This document shows, one piece after another, positions 1-11,578 of a stretch of DNA of 64,000 nucleotides. The stretch spans positions 1,426,001 through 1,490,000 of the forward strand of contig MARA01000007.1 in the NCBI GenBank assembly GCA_001792895.1, given 5' to 3'. Origin of the DNA: Lentinus brumalis. Lineage: Eukaryota; Basidiomycota; Agaricomycetes; Polyporales; Polyporaceae. The notes beneath the pieces were generated by a model. It saw only the letters and a program-made list of their open reading frames with translations. It was not told where the DNA came from and ran no database searches. How positions within the stretch are numbered: the first letter of the stretch is position 1; each line of letters starts with the position of its first letter. The translations under genes and the position numbers were made by a program.

Positions 1-836
1 CACTGTCGCCGGTTGTCGCTTTAGGCTTTCGCGGATCGTGTCCGCCTGCGTGGCCCGGTGCGCCCAATACGGCATTAAGCCGTCGCATAGGGACGGCCAT
101 GATGTACAAAGGCGCTACGTGGTTATCTCAGAGCGCGGAAGATGGACCGTTGAACCGTAGTCTGTGGCCTGAGGGAACACTTCGGAAAGACTGGCGGCGT
201 CCGCCTGGTGAGATAACGGCTGGCTGCTCGGGGCCATGGCATCCCGACGACGAGGAGACTTAGGACCGACGTACCGACTTCCCGACGCGCCGAGAGAAGA
301 CCTGCTGGGCACATTTTGGAGGCAGATAACACGGTGGATCGTCGATTGCCTACTGGGTACAGGCTATTGACTATTGGGTGGGAGGTATGCGGTGTCGTGC
401 GTATTTATCTCTGTGTTCGTGTCACGTAGAAGACTCGGTGTATCCTTGGATGTTGGACCTGTAAGATGACAATGCAGTGGTTACTCGCGATATGTTTGCC
501 ATGCCCGCCTTATATCTACGATGAATTGGTTTGACTGTGCTGGTAGGGCACCAATGCGTCGCAACAGATGCCAGGTAGCATGCCTATATTGTTTGTGCTC
601 TAAGAGCTTGGCGACGGCGACGACTGAGTGGGTAGACGGCCTGCCTGCAATAGTGAAAGAATTACAACCGAAAGTCCCAACCATAGTGCAGTCACCATGC
701 AGTGGCGCAAGAGAGCCTGGAGGGTAGTAGTGTGAGTCCACAAATGCACGCATACGGCTGGACGTTGAGACTCACCAAAACTGTATGCTCAAGCTACGTC
801 CGTGTCGACCTTGATCATCGCACCCCCATCGCCGCC

Positions 837-2601
837 TTACTGTACATCTGGGTCACCGACGTCGGCATCGATGACAGAGGGCTCCATCGACGGTGGCGAT
901 GCCTCGGTCGCTTCCTCGTCCTCATCCTCGTCCTCCTTTTTGCGTTCCTGCTCCATTCTCAACCGCTCGTCCTCCCGTATGCACGTGAACATGGGGAGGT
1001 ATCGTTGCACCTCTTCCCAACCCTTGGATTCGGCCTCGGTTCCGAATCCTTCAAGCGTAAGCCGATGAGGCTGCGAGGTAGGGAAAATGCGAGCCAAGAA
1101 GAGCGCCACCTTCTCCGGGCAGGCAATCGGCGACCGCGATACACTCATGAAGCGCAGGTTGGAGGCAGTGCTCGTTCGATCCTGTAGGTCGCCGTACAAG
1201 TGCTTCGGAGGGCCTGAACAGCCGGTTTGGGGTCCTTTCGCCCAGCTAGCTGCATCGAACCGCAGCCCAACCTCGCGCAAGTTAGGGGCATACAGAGCCA
1301 GATGTGCGAGGGCGGTGAGGCTGGGAAGGGTCTCATGACTATACGGATTTCCACGGCCGAGGTGGAACTTTTTGAGATGTGGCCAGGCCTTCGCCACGTC
1401 GAGAATGAACGCGTCATCGAAGGCGTGACGACAGTTCATAGCCGAGTCGAAGTACTTCATGAGAGAGAAGTCGAGTAAGGGACGCAGGTCCGCGGATCGG
1501 AGGACGGCCGCATTCTGTTGCGCTCCGGCCTCGTCAAGAATGACATACCGTGGGCGGATCTTGAGGTCGCGGAGAGAGAGCGGGGAACATTGCCTACGGA
1601 TGGCGGCGAAGAACTGGGAAATCAATTGAGCGGCCGGATCGTCTACGACCTCGAGAACGAGATCCTGAATGTGTGGTAGCGCTATGGCTTTGCTGAATGA
1701 GATGTATGTGGACATCGTTGTGGCTAGCAAGACATTGGTGAGTCCTGCGAACGACCCGGGCTGGAATGCTGATCCTGAGTAACACCACGTTGACGCGTCC
1801 GGAAGACGAATTCTGAGTGTTTGCAGCTTGCGGAGTTCTGCAAGGTGCATAATGGATGACGGTGAGACGGGAATATGCAGACATGTGAACTCTGTCAGGG
1901 AGTGCAGGCTAGATACGAGCGAAGATACCGCCGCAGATATCGCTGCGGACACTACGATCTCGGGGCTGAAGATCTCGAAGATTCTGAGGTAGCGAAATTT
2001 GGACGCGATGAGACCCATGACAGCTTGCAATGTTTGCTCCGAGCTGGTGCGAGGATCCCAAGGTTTGATACGAAGGATAGTGACTTTGTCACCCACCAAG
2101 GAGAGTATTGACAACAAGTACGATCCGTTCAAGTCCATTATTGGCCAGTCCAGAGTGCGGAGGTTGGGGAAAAGGACGAGTGATGGGCGGAGGACGCATA
2201 GAGTGCTGATGACGCTATGATGTGTCTTGAATGATTGCCGTCGATAAAGCCAAGTATACTTGATGCTTAGGGCTCTGACCAGCCTCGCATATCTGAGAAA
2301 CACGCCCTGTGGCAATGGCAGACGCGCAAATTTCTGTGAGGGATGATAAGTGCCTATCTCAGCCACTCCACAACGTACGGCGCACCAGTCTGTTGCCTTC
2401 GATGACCCACACGTCTGCAGGGAAGCACTTCACCAAAGGCCCGAAATCCGACAAAACACTCCATAAGACCTGTAGAGCAGGTTCCTGGAAAGCCCGGCAT
2501 GTACGCGCCAGGATGGCCAAGGTCTTGTGATCCGCGTCGTCGCATATGTTCCGGAACACCTCTGCGATGTGCAGAGTACGATGCTGGATGGACGACGACA
2601 T
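837..2601 (-). CDS. F-box/LRR-like protein (F-box gene 1)
   Basis: Two exons, 2386-2601 and 837-2333, joined in phase 0, give about 570 residues. The first 50 residues carry an F-box-like helix set (IAEVFRNIC, then LAILARTCRAFQEPALQVLW and LVKCFP). This is the Skp1-binding module of SCF ubiquitin ligases. The rest is a long hydrophobic, LRR-like region with motifs shared by its paralogues: LRPSLVLFPNLRTLDW, and a C-terminal RIFPTSQPHRL followed by WEEVQRYLPMF. The start is the first ATG ahead of the F-box. The intron (2334-2385, 52 nt) lies where all five other F-box genes of the window have theirs. Its best in-frame donor is GTGCGC; a nearby GTACGT would break the frame, so the exact boundary is less sure. 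The substrate cannot be read from sequence. Confidence 0.85.
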
Positions 2602-3129
2602 GTGGAAGGCGAAGTACAGCCTATACTTGGCAAAGCAAACAGACGGGTTGGGTTAGGCTGGCCCGTGGAGTGAGTTTTCAAGTTGTGCGGGCGGCCTGTA
2701 GGGTGCGCGCGTGCGCGTCAGCAGCGGGAACTATGCAACAAAGTTGAACAGCGTACGCGTGAGCTTAGACTGTGATGGTGGTTGCGGTCAGACCCACTTC
2801 GTGGCTGTGCTTACGCGCAAACGCAATAAATGTTCACGCCATCACGCTCAATGCACAAACCTTAAGCACTAGTTCACTCCAGGTACAGTCCAACGTATCA
2901 AAGTATACATCTATATATCGTGGTAGCAGCTGCCGAATTGCCACTTGGAAGAAATCGCAGTAAGCCAACCTGCATGAGCCATGCAAATGATCCAGAGCAC
3001 GTACTTACCTCTTGTGAGCTCGGAAATTGCGGATGTACCACAGAGGCGTGCCTTCGCATGGTGTCGCTCGTAGTTGTGTCCGCGACTTGGCGACGTCTGC
3101 CGAGCGTTAGATGGGCAAACAAACGGGGC
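2602..3129. other. Intergenic, nothing recognised
   Basis: This stretch lies upstream of F-box gene 1. It holds the likely promoter of that gene and short ORFs without recognisable motifs. More degraded carrier sequence could extend into its right part, but none was aligned. Confidence 0.4.
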
Positions 3130-3841
3130 CTGGGGACGTACCGAGTGGGTAGCATGCTATATGAGAAGGCATCAGCTCGAGCATGTAACGAGGCCAGGAA
3201 CGTACGTGGACCTGCTGTTGACCCACTAGCCATACAGGGAATCTCCTTGCCATATTTTTGAGCCTAGGCTCCGTGAAACCTGATGAGTCATGGTCAGATT
3301 GGCAGCTCCCTTCCTGAGGATGAAGGCACTCACCCTGCATAAGCAGAAATCTCTCGCGCGACGGTGACCAGGTACCTGCACATGATGCCTTTCCTGAGGC
3401 TCCCACATCTCAGCATGTCGTTGACCACCGCGCGAAAGCGTTTGTCTCCGGGAGCACCATAGTAATACTGACCTTGCATGCGCATCTTGGACATTTCGAC
3501 TGCGCGTGCCGATTAGTCTCCTCCGCCTGCCCGCGCACTGCTCGCTCTCACCTGGGCTCGCAAGGATGGCATTTTCAGCGCCTGCCAAAGCAGAGGTGTA
3601 ACCTCCTTGAGGAGGAGCTGGTGCAAGGGGGAGATGATGCGCTTCGAGAGTCGAGACACTGTACGCGGGGAAGAGCAACGACGTCACGCCGGAAATGCCG
3701 CCAAATAAACTGGCTATCCTTGCGGGTGCTCTGTCAGTAGAACGTGCGGTGTGGCAAGATCCTAATACGCACCCAAGTTGTAGAGCGCAAAGAATCCCTC
3801 CTTCCGTAACGTCTGTGCCAAGATGTCCATGGGGCCTTTCT
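3130..3841 (-). pseudogene. Decayed mitochondrial carrier (SLC25-type) pseudogene
   Basis: Read on the minus strand, several blocks match mitochondrial carrier family proteins in the expected order. They are KGPMDILAQTLRKEGFFALY (end of a carrier repeat), then FGGISGVTSLLFPAY, SKRIISP, ALAGAENAILASP, VEMSKMRMQGQY, GAPGDKRFRAVVNDM, YLVTVAREISAYAG and MASGSTAG. Intron-like junctions survive between some blocks (GTGCGT to TGACAG, GTGAGA to CGCAG). The SKRIISP block is in a different frame from its neighbours. After AYAG the FHGA block runs into an in-frame TAG near 3264. The N-terminal repeat and a start codon were not found. A functional carrier would be a six-helix inner-membrane transporter; this copy cannot encode one. 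The substrate class is not assignable. It sits between F-box genes, in the rearranged part of the window. Confidence 0.72.
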
Positions 3842-4318
3842 GCGCATTCACAGCTCAGCGACCCTGAACAACACAAGCGGCTCGTTACTGACTAACATTC
3901 CCGCTGTGTTTCGGATGCTGAGTGCTAGCACCTATCACGTCCAATATGGCTCATAGGAAGGGTGCCGCAGGTCTACTAAATAGTGTGGCCCGACAATGAC
4001 CTGTGCCGCGCCGCCAATGCTTCCCGGAAGGTTGCCGCAAGGAGCTCTTCGATTGTCGACGTGTCGATGACATTGAACGACTCGAACGGAGAAGACACGA
4101 GCAGGAAGAGGGAGTCGGGAGAGAGGTCGCGGCTCACACGCGCGCGCGATCATGCGCGTCGCGTTAGTGGCTGTGCCATCGCGCCCTGTCGGTCCTCGCT
4201 GCGGCCAACAACGAGCTCGAGTCCATCCAAAGCGTTTCCGACGGTCACGCGGGGACATCAGGGCGCACAATTTGCAGATCCACCTTCCCTTTCTTTCTCG
4301 CTATCGCCAGCACCCGCA
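3842..4318. other. Unassigned stretch with possible coding debris
   Basis: The minus strand between about 3970 and 4150 reads as an open stretch with SLFLLVSSPFESFNVIDTS. It resembles conserved coding sequence but has no start, ends at a stop within 100 residues, and could not be assigned to a family. Nothing else is supported here. Confidence 0.3.
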
Positions 4319-4480
4319 CCTGCTATCGTTGCGGCTCGCGATGACGGGATGAAGATAGCGCGGGAGAGCGTAACTGCTGCTGGTGAGTTCGTCTGTATTG
4401 GATCATCTCGTTCTGTACGCTAAGTCAGGACTTGCCTCTTCAGCACCGCCTGCCAATGATGCTCAGTTTGAAGGGAAGAA
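4319..4480 (+). pseudogene. F-box gene C-terminal remnant
   Basis: The stretch encodes PAIVAARDDGMKIARESVTAA, interrupted by a 61-nt intron (4383-4443, GTGAGT to CTTCAG), followed by PPANDAQFEGKKP. This parallels the C-terminus of the downstream F-box gene 2 (IIAARDDGRRLERETVVAE, a 60-nt intron at the same place, then SPATDAS). No F-box or LRR region precedes it. It is therefore the tail of a lost or truncated duplicate about 0.5 kb upstream of the surviving copy. Confidence 0.65.
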
Positions 4481-4797
4481 GCCTGAGGAACGAGAATCCG
4501 AGCTACGCAGCCGTCCAATTCTCAATCATAATGCACGGTGCATATCCTCATCGCGTACGAGGTTAGATTTTTATTCGCCAGCACCTTGACGCAAATCTTT
4601 GACCTGGACATCGTACAGTTGCACCTTCATCGGGCATGGTGCGGGTGGCTGTGCAATCCCGACCCCTGCAAATTTGACCCCTGTCCGTCGCTGCCGGCCG
4701 AAGACCTCCGCTCCGAGTTTTCTTTTCCACACCATCACCTCGACTCGGTCATTCTACAACGACTTGTCGGTGTCATAGTCGTCAACGCCCAGCAGCA

Positions 4798-6651
4798 ATG
4801 CCAGAGACAAGCCAACCTGAACCGGGAGTCGGGGACACACCAGTGCCCCCACCCAATCTGCTCGCAAAGCACTCCAAATTGCCGAAATCTTTCGGACTAT
4901 CTGTATGTTCGCAAGTCATGGCGTCCTTGCGTCTCTGGCCCGGTGCTGCAAGGCGTTCCAGGAGGCGGCCCTCCGAGAGTTGTGGTCTGACTTATTCGAC
5001 CTTCGCCCCCTAATCCGTTGCCTCCCGGAGTACGCGATAGTAGCCGACGAACACACTATGGTGAGATCACATTCATGTGGACTGCAGAAGTTCGATGCTG
5101 ACCTGGGGTTCAAAAGCAATTTTCACACACGCTCCGGACGGAAGATTGGGAGACGTTCATCAAGTATGCTTCGTACGTCAGAAGCCTCGGGTTTAGTGGA
5201 CCAGGAATACCACCTACCGTAACCAGCGAGGCGTTTCAGGCCATCTGCGCACGTCGTCCGCAGCTGGTGCTACTTCCCAATCTTCGGCGACTGGTCTACT
5301 ACAGCCTAGCTATGCCCGACGTTTGTCTCCCCTACCTGCTGTCCATCGTAGGGACGGACCTGCGCGTTTTCGAGTTGGATTATCCGAAGCCTGAGGGTGA
5401 GGCTGCTGCGGCCAGTGGGGCGACGTCTTCCGCTCTGGCCCTTCTCTCCAACCACACACACCTCCAGGAGTTTAAGATGAGGGGCCAGAGGCCTCCTACG
5501 ATCTCCCCCGCCCTATCTTCATTCCTCTGCAGCATGTCCTCCCTCACGGAACTACACGCCGAGAGCGTCCCTATTACACAGGAGGCCCTCACTCACATCG
5601 CTGCCCTGCCCTCCTTGAAAAGCGTCTACTTCTGCCTCCCAGACTCCATCCAATGGACCGCCCAAAGCTCGGAGACCCCATACTTTGCGAACGTGGTGTC
5701 ATTTGGAGTGAGTGCGACCGTGCGCTCTTACAGGTCATTCGCAAGGATGATGCCCCTGCCGCATGTCCCAGAGTTCACCCTCGCGCTCACCGCGGTGCCG
5801 ATTGGAGAGCCCATCTCAACGTTGTTCAGCTATATCCGCCGTCAGTTCGACCCGAAGATACTTAAAGCGCTGGAGATCAAGCCGGCGAACCCAAGGACCG
5901 CTCTCGAGCAACTACAACAGGCCGTCACATCTGGAGTAGTTGCCAGACCGGACGACTTCCGCCCCATCTACGAATTCACCGCGCTGGAGCGGCTCTCGAT
6001 CACCCCGCCCTGGAACTTCGCACTCACCAACGACTTTGCACGCGACATGGCTAAGGCATGGCCGCGCATGCAGGATCTCCGGCTCGCGTACACGCACTGG
6101 TGCTACCGCTCGGCCGAGCCTCTCGCGCTGCAAGTTGACGGCCTCGCGTACTTCGCTGTGCATTGTCCGGACCTGCACACGCTCGCGATCCCATTCGACG
6201 CCGCGAGTTGGTCGGCCGGGGCGGACGCGTTGAAGATGCTGGACGGCACTGCGGCAATCCCGGAGCACTTCTACGCCCCGCTCGAGGGCGGGCGGAGCAC
6301 GTCCAAGCTCGAGAGGTTGTGGGTCAACATCTTGCCGATTGCGATCCCCGCGCAGGTTGCGCTGTACTTGTCGCGGCTGTTCCCGGGGATCAAGGGGCTG
6401 TGGTTCGACTGGGAGTCGAAGATCAACCCCCGAATGAGGACTACGAGGAGTATGAGGACCGTTGGTGGGAGGTGCAGAGGATCTTCCCGGTCATCATCGC
6501 TGCTAGGGACGATGGGAGGAGATTAGAGCGCGAGACCGTAGTTGCTGAAGGTGAGTTTGTTCATGTGAGATCATGCTTGTCGTTTACTCACTCGAAGTTC
6601 ATCTTTACAGTATCGCCTGCTACGGATGCTTCAACTGACTCAGACCATTAG
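4798..6651 (+). pseudogene. F-box/LRR-like gene 2, with two single-base frame breaks
   Basis: Exons are about 4798-5060, 5117-6550 and 6611-6651. The F-box part reads ALQIAEIFRTIC, then LASLARCCKAFQEAALRELW and LIRCLP. After the conserved phase-0 intron (5061-5116) the protein continues TLRTEDWETFIKYASYVRSL and a 400-residue LRR-like region. The only upstream ATG (4798) lies in the wrong frame. One missing base in the five-C run at 4846-4850 would explain that. A second missing base in the five-C run at 6427-6431 moves the conserved C-terminus (YEDRWWEVQRIFPVIIAARD) out of frame, and the current frame ends at 6526 instead. A last 60-nt intron (6551-6610) precedes the tail SPATDAS. Either the gene is freshly inactivated or both gaps are assembly errors. 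A start at the internal ATG 4905 would lose half the F-box. Confidence 0.75.
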
Positions 6652-7286
6652 CTCGCGCGTGAATCTACTTAGCAATGTATGTACGGCCTCTGAGGCTTGA
6701 GGAGGAGAGTGTCGGAGCCTGAGGGAACCGTGGCCATTGCACACGCCGTTAGGACAGTACAGTGAGTGCCGTTTCGTGCTTGACTTCCACCGTCCTCTAC
6801 TTCCACTGGCACGCGCGGCATGTATATACTTCTAGCATAGCGTAGTAATCCATTGATATTTTCGAGCGCGGCTGTCTTGTCCTATGTACTAGGTGATCAG
6901 AACGTACCGAGTCGCGACCGTGGCACTCAAGGCGCGTTGTCCGGGGGCGCTTATTTCCAACCTTTGGTTTCGTTCCCAGTACTTGCCCACCACCCATCCA
7001 CGACGCACGTCTTCCGGTCACATCCTTAGGCTTCTCTTCTGCGCGTGTCTACTACCAGCGTTCTAAGTACACTGCGGGCCTACTGGCTCAGTGAACACGG
7101 AGTTCTTGCTGTCCGAGGTGCCTGCTAAGTGCTTCGAAACTCCAACGCACGATTGTCACCGTTGCGTTTTGAATCAGGTTAAGCTCACACCAATATATCC
7201 GTCCCTACGTGATACTGACATGTACTGCAGCTCCTACTTTGACCTACCGCCCTCGTTCTACGCGCCACATCACACCCAACTTCACC
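6652..7286. other. Intergenic region between F-box genes 2 and 3
   Basis: The 635 bp hold the 3' end of gene 2 and the promoter side of gene 3. The last 60 bases before ATG 7287 are pyrimidine-rich, as is usual near fungal transcription starts. No other feature is seen. Confidence 0.4.
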
Positions 7287-9166
7287 ATGGCCGACTCAGG
7301 ACTCGCGGCCCCGACGATGCATCGCTGCCTCCGTGTCCCCGAACTCCTCACTCACATCTTTCAGATGATACAGGCTGAACCCGGCGGTAGTGCAACCATC
7401 GCCGTGCTGGCTCGCACCGCGAAGTGCTTCCACGACGCGGCGCTGGACACCCTATGGCAGACCCAGGCATCCCTCGTGCCGCTCGTGAAGTGTCTCCCTG
7501 AAGATTCGCTGACAGAAACGAGGGAGGATGATGGGATGAGAAAACTGGTATGTCTCCATTGTTGGCCCGTGGTTCGGTTTCAATGCGGTAGCCGAAGGGG
7601 TATGCTTCCACTTCAGACACGTCAGACGTGCATAAAGAGAAGATGTGTCAGCGCGTTGCTGAGGTTGAGAATTGGTCTTCAAACCCTCAGGCAGCATTTG
7701 CTTCTGTTTCTGACGGTTCGCCACTGTGTGAACAATACACTGAAGTCAGCTATTAGTCACTCAGTAGGGAACTCGCGCCGGAAGACTGGACGAGGTTCAA
7801 GGTGTATGCGGAACGCATCCGAGCAATTCGTCTCGACCCGTATCAATACTCGAGCTACTTTGCGATCCTCAAGTTGGCGGGCTCTGTGTATGTCACATTC
7901 AAGAAGTGCATCGGCAACGCCCCCCTGCTACCAAACCTGCGGTCCTTCCAGTGGTCGCAAGTGCTCAACAACGAATCCGAAGACGTCGCGTCCCTCCTTC
8001 TCATGCTGAATCCGAAGGTGTCGTCGATGGACGTCGTGCTGAGCACCTTGAGCGACGACGCTGCAAAAGAGGTGGCAACTGCGCTGAGCAACTTCGGCGA
8101 GAATCCTGCCCAGCTTCGCAACATCCGGATTATCTCCACCCCGTCCGCTATCCTCGAAGAAGCGGTTCTCGCGCTCGGTCTACGGCAGCAGCATCTACAG
8201 GAGTTCCACTACAAGTGGCAGAACCAGATGACTTTCGAGACCGTGTCCCATCTGTCCAGTATGAATAACTTGCAGCAAGTCTCGATCCGCGCCAACCGCG
8301 AGATTTCCCGCGAGGTCCTCAAGTGGGGTAAGGAGCGCGGAGGACACTTCTTCCCGTCACTGCAGCTCCTCGCGCTGACCACCGACTCGCTCGACATTTG
8401 CGAGGCCTGGCTCAGCACGATCCGCCACAAGGGTCTCAACAGCCTCACGTTCACCGTGGACAATCCACCGACCGCCAATGCACTCCGGGACTTCTTCACG
8501 AAGTTGAACGACCACCCGGCGCACGATAGCCTGCGCAAGATTCGGTTCAGCAGCACAACGCCGTCTACGCGTGGCAACGGGCAGCACGTCGTCACCGAGG
8601 ACACACTGTCGCCGCTCTTGCGCCTCGACCTGTCTGTGCTCAAGCTCGAGCCAGGTGCACATATCGAGATCACAGACGACTTCGTGGCGCGGATGGCGCG
8701 TGCATGGCCGCGTCTCCGCATGCTCGAGCTCAATGCCGAGTGGCGGCGGTACGCTTTCGCCCCCAGCGTAACCCTCGCCGGCCTCATTCCGCTTGCACAA
8801 CACTGTCCGGACGTCGGTGCCCTCGCTCTGGCCATCAACACGGACGTGAGCGCGTTCCAGGCGGCGTACGAGGATGGTCACCGTCCGACAGGAGGGCACT
8901 CCTTCCGCCAATGTCACATGTTCGGTGTGGGCCCGTCCGCGATTACGCGGGAGGCGGACCAGCTGATGATTGCGGGCTTCCTGTCGGACCTCTGTCCAGA
9001 CTTGGTGTCACTGCAGTCGGCTTGGACGAGAGCGGGGCCGCCGGCGGAGGGTGACACCACTTTGGACCAGGAGAACGAGGAGATGAGCGAGCCGTGGAAG
9101 CAGGTTGAGAAGTACGCGCGGGAGATGGCGAGGGTGCGCAGGCAAGAGCGCATGTGGATGGAGTGA
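7287..9166 (+). CDS. F-box/LRR-like protein (F-box gene 3)
   Basis: Exons 7287-7547 and 7757-9166 join in phase 0 to about 556 residues. The F-box region is CLRVPELLTHIFQMI, then IAVLARTAKCFHDAALDTLW and LVPLVKCLPED. Exon 2 opens with RELAPEDWTRFKVYAERIRAI, the block that follows the intron in every paralogue here. The rest is an LRR-like repeat region ending in WKQVEKYAREMARVRRQERMW. The intron is 209 nt, longer than usual, and several upstream reading frames enter it. The start is the first ATG in frame; an upstream GTG is not needed. Role inferred from the F-box family: substrate recognition in an SCF ubiquitin ligase, partner unknown. Confidence 0.87.
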
Positions 9167-10035
9167 ACGTCACTGCGGCAGTCTGCCGTGTGCATGTCTT
9201 GGTTCAAACACAGTGATATTAGTCGAAGTCGCCGTACTCGAGTCACTACGTAGTACGATCGCATCACCGGTGCTATATATGTTCGTACTTGTACCACATC
9301 CACTTGCATATGTACCCTCTCGAGTCTCCGGTTGGGTCTAATATATATGATAATTGTAGTCGACAGCAGTTTATTGACATTGGTCTCAGCACGCCACGAC
9401 GCGCGTTACAGGATGTGCGTGCGGGTTTTTACATGATGTAGGAAGTAGCGTCCAATTGACTGGCGACATTGCATGCGGGAGACGATATATAACTTACCAA
9501 CGACTATACGCTTCATGATCAGTCAGGGAGCCGCAGAACTACCTCCTCGCACCACCGAATCCTTAGCCACGGGAACGCGCACATGCGAGATGCGAAATAT
9601 GGCGGGTGTTATCGATTTCCTGGGTCGTATTGACGCATGTGTGTGGTGTTCAGTGAGTGGAGCACAAGACTGACTGTGGATCTGCAAAACAAGTTATTAC
9701 TGCTGCGATCCCAAGCACGAGCGTACGTCAGTCAACACGAGGGACGTCGCATGGGCCTTTCTTCACGCGCTTCGCAAGCCTGGCTTCCACTATGATGCTG
9801 GGAAAGACCGACCAGAGTCCATCATGAGCGAGAGATAGCATGAGCGATAGCTGACCTGCGCATTTTTTCAAGCTCGGAAGAGGGATGATACAACCACACT
9901 GCAAGCCCGTAATCTATACAAGCCTTTCAATGCATTGCCTGAGCTGGGTTTTGTGGAAAAGATAATCTGCTACTGTTACTAATCCGATGGGCAACGGAAC
10001 GGACCTGGACAAGCATATCAAGCTGCTTCTCCATC
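9167..10035. other. Intergenic between convergent genes
   Basis: About 870 bp separate F-box gene 3 from the end of the minus-strand acidic protein gene. Only short ORFs without motifs occur. No repeat or RNA gene was recognised. Confidence 0.4.
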
Positions 10036-11166
10036 CTAGATCTTCTCTGCACTCCTGGCCATGGCTTGCAGAATGAGTCTGGGGAAAGATGATCAGCCGT
10101 CGACAGTGAAAGATTAGCAAGAGTATGACTGACTCGCGCATATATTCGATTTCAGAGCGGAAATCCGCGGGTGTGCCGTGCTCCGCATCTTCGTCGATCT
10201 TCGGGTACAAATGTACGATCGGGAACGATTGTTCCCCTGGACGCAGAGGCGTCCCAGAGACGTCGTCGTCGTCGCCGTCGTCGCTCGAGTCCTCATCGCC
10301 CGAAACCTCCAACAGACCTGGGTCCTCCCCGTCCGCCGAGTCTTCCACATCATCATCCGCGTGTTCCACGTCGCCCGGGCCTATCTCACTGTGCAATGCA
10401 ATACCATGCGAGTGTTCGTGGCCGTCCTCGCCAGCGGTATCCACCGGGGTGCCAACGTTCGGACCTGTGGGCTACCAGTCAGACAGACATTCGTGTTGAG
10501 AAAACATCTCGACGCTCACCAAGTCCCGCGGGTTCCATAGCGCCCGGTCCTTTTGCCCAAAGAGGCTTGCTCACGTTCCGCACGAAGTCCCGACCAGGCA
10601 AGTACGGGCTATCCGTGAAGTCGAACGCTTCGGAGCTCATGATCACGCGAACCGTGAAGGTAGAATCACACCAGAAGGAGTATCCTGCAAGAGGAAACTC
10701 AGGTTGGGTGTGGATAGCCGGGAACGACTCGCTGGAGTCATCCGGGGAAAGAGGGGCTATTGGCACATGTGGTATCGACGACCTCTCCGGAGTCCTACGG
10801 GCGATGATTTGCATGATCGCTGTTGCGCTGTCGTCCCCTAGAAGTGGAGGCACGCAAATCTGTCATGATCATATGAGAAACACGACCTGTTCATATGAAT
10901 CCGACATACCAAGTCGCCGTGGCCGTCGCTGTACGCTGCTGCAATCACCTGAGCGACAGTTAGCAAGGGATGGCAAGGAAGTTATGTATCTGACGAACAG
11001 TGTCACAGAATGCTATGTAGCGTTTGCATTTGAGCTCGCTGGCTTTCTTGAGCAGCTCAGGCGGCGGGTTAGGCACTGCCGTCAGAAGCATGGACTCCGG
11101 GGCCAGAACGATCTCTCCAAACGACAGCGGGAGTGGGCAGTATGATTGTACCCTTTCAGTGTGCAT
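10036..11166 (-). CDS. Uncharacterised acidic protein, five exons
   Basis: Minus-strand exons 10999-11166, 10910-10948, 10520-10859, 10134-10464 and 10036-10078 keep a single frame and give about 306 residues. The N-terminal part reads GEIVLAPESMLLTAVPNPP and LKKASELKCKRYIAF. A 13-residue exon (VIAAAYSDGHGDL) follows, then ICVPPLLGDDSATAIMQII and a patch with YSFWCDSTFTVRV and FTDSPYLPGRDFVRN. The C-terminal third is strongly acidic (runs of D and E with SGDEDSSDDGDDDD) and ends in a helix, YMRELILQAMARSAEKI. I do not recognise the family. The first donor (GTTCGT) is weak and the start ATG was chosen only because it is the first in frame. The mosaic of conserved-looking blocks suggests a real gene rather than a chance ORF. 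Confidence 0.6.
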
Positions 11167-11578
11167 CGCAGTCTGATTCTTGCACTCGAGAAGATAGTGG
11201 ATGAAGCTGAAGGATCACGGGCAATGAGGGGTTCACCTTTTCACCGTGGTGGTGACGGAACGGGCCAGCATGGGGGGCCGCGGCTGTGCACTGATGACAA
11301 ACAACCACGACCAAGGCCTCATGCGGACAACACTCCACAACCTGAGTTTCGTATACACGGGTCCGTAAACTTCTCGACACGAGAGAATGTTTTGCTGTCG
11401 TGTTGGACGACGAGATCACTGTTCAAGCTCCACAAATCACTGGCGACTGATCCTGCTGAATTTTCGCATCAGCACTCAGTTGCAGCATGAAAACTTGATA
11501 CGATACTTACCATCGGGCCATGCCTATCCTAGCACATCCAGAACCATTCAATTCTAGCCTTCCGTTCCTAGTAATTGT
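11167..11578. other. Intergenic, nothing recognised
   Basis: The 412 bp between two minus-strand genes hold the 3' side of F-box gene 4 and the promoter side of the acidic protein gene. Additional 5' exons of the acidic protein gene cannot be excluded. Confidence 0.35.

Noticed and set aside
837..2366. F-box gene 1 as a single-exon ORF starting at 2366
   Set aside because: That model omits the F-box. The exon at 2386-2601 supplies it and the intron position matches all paralogues.
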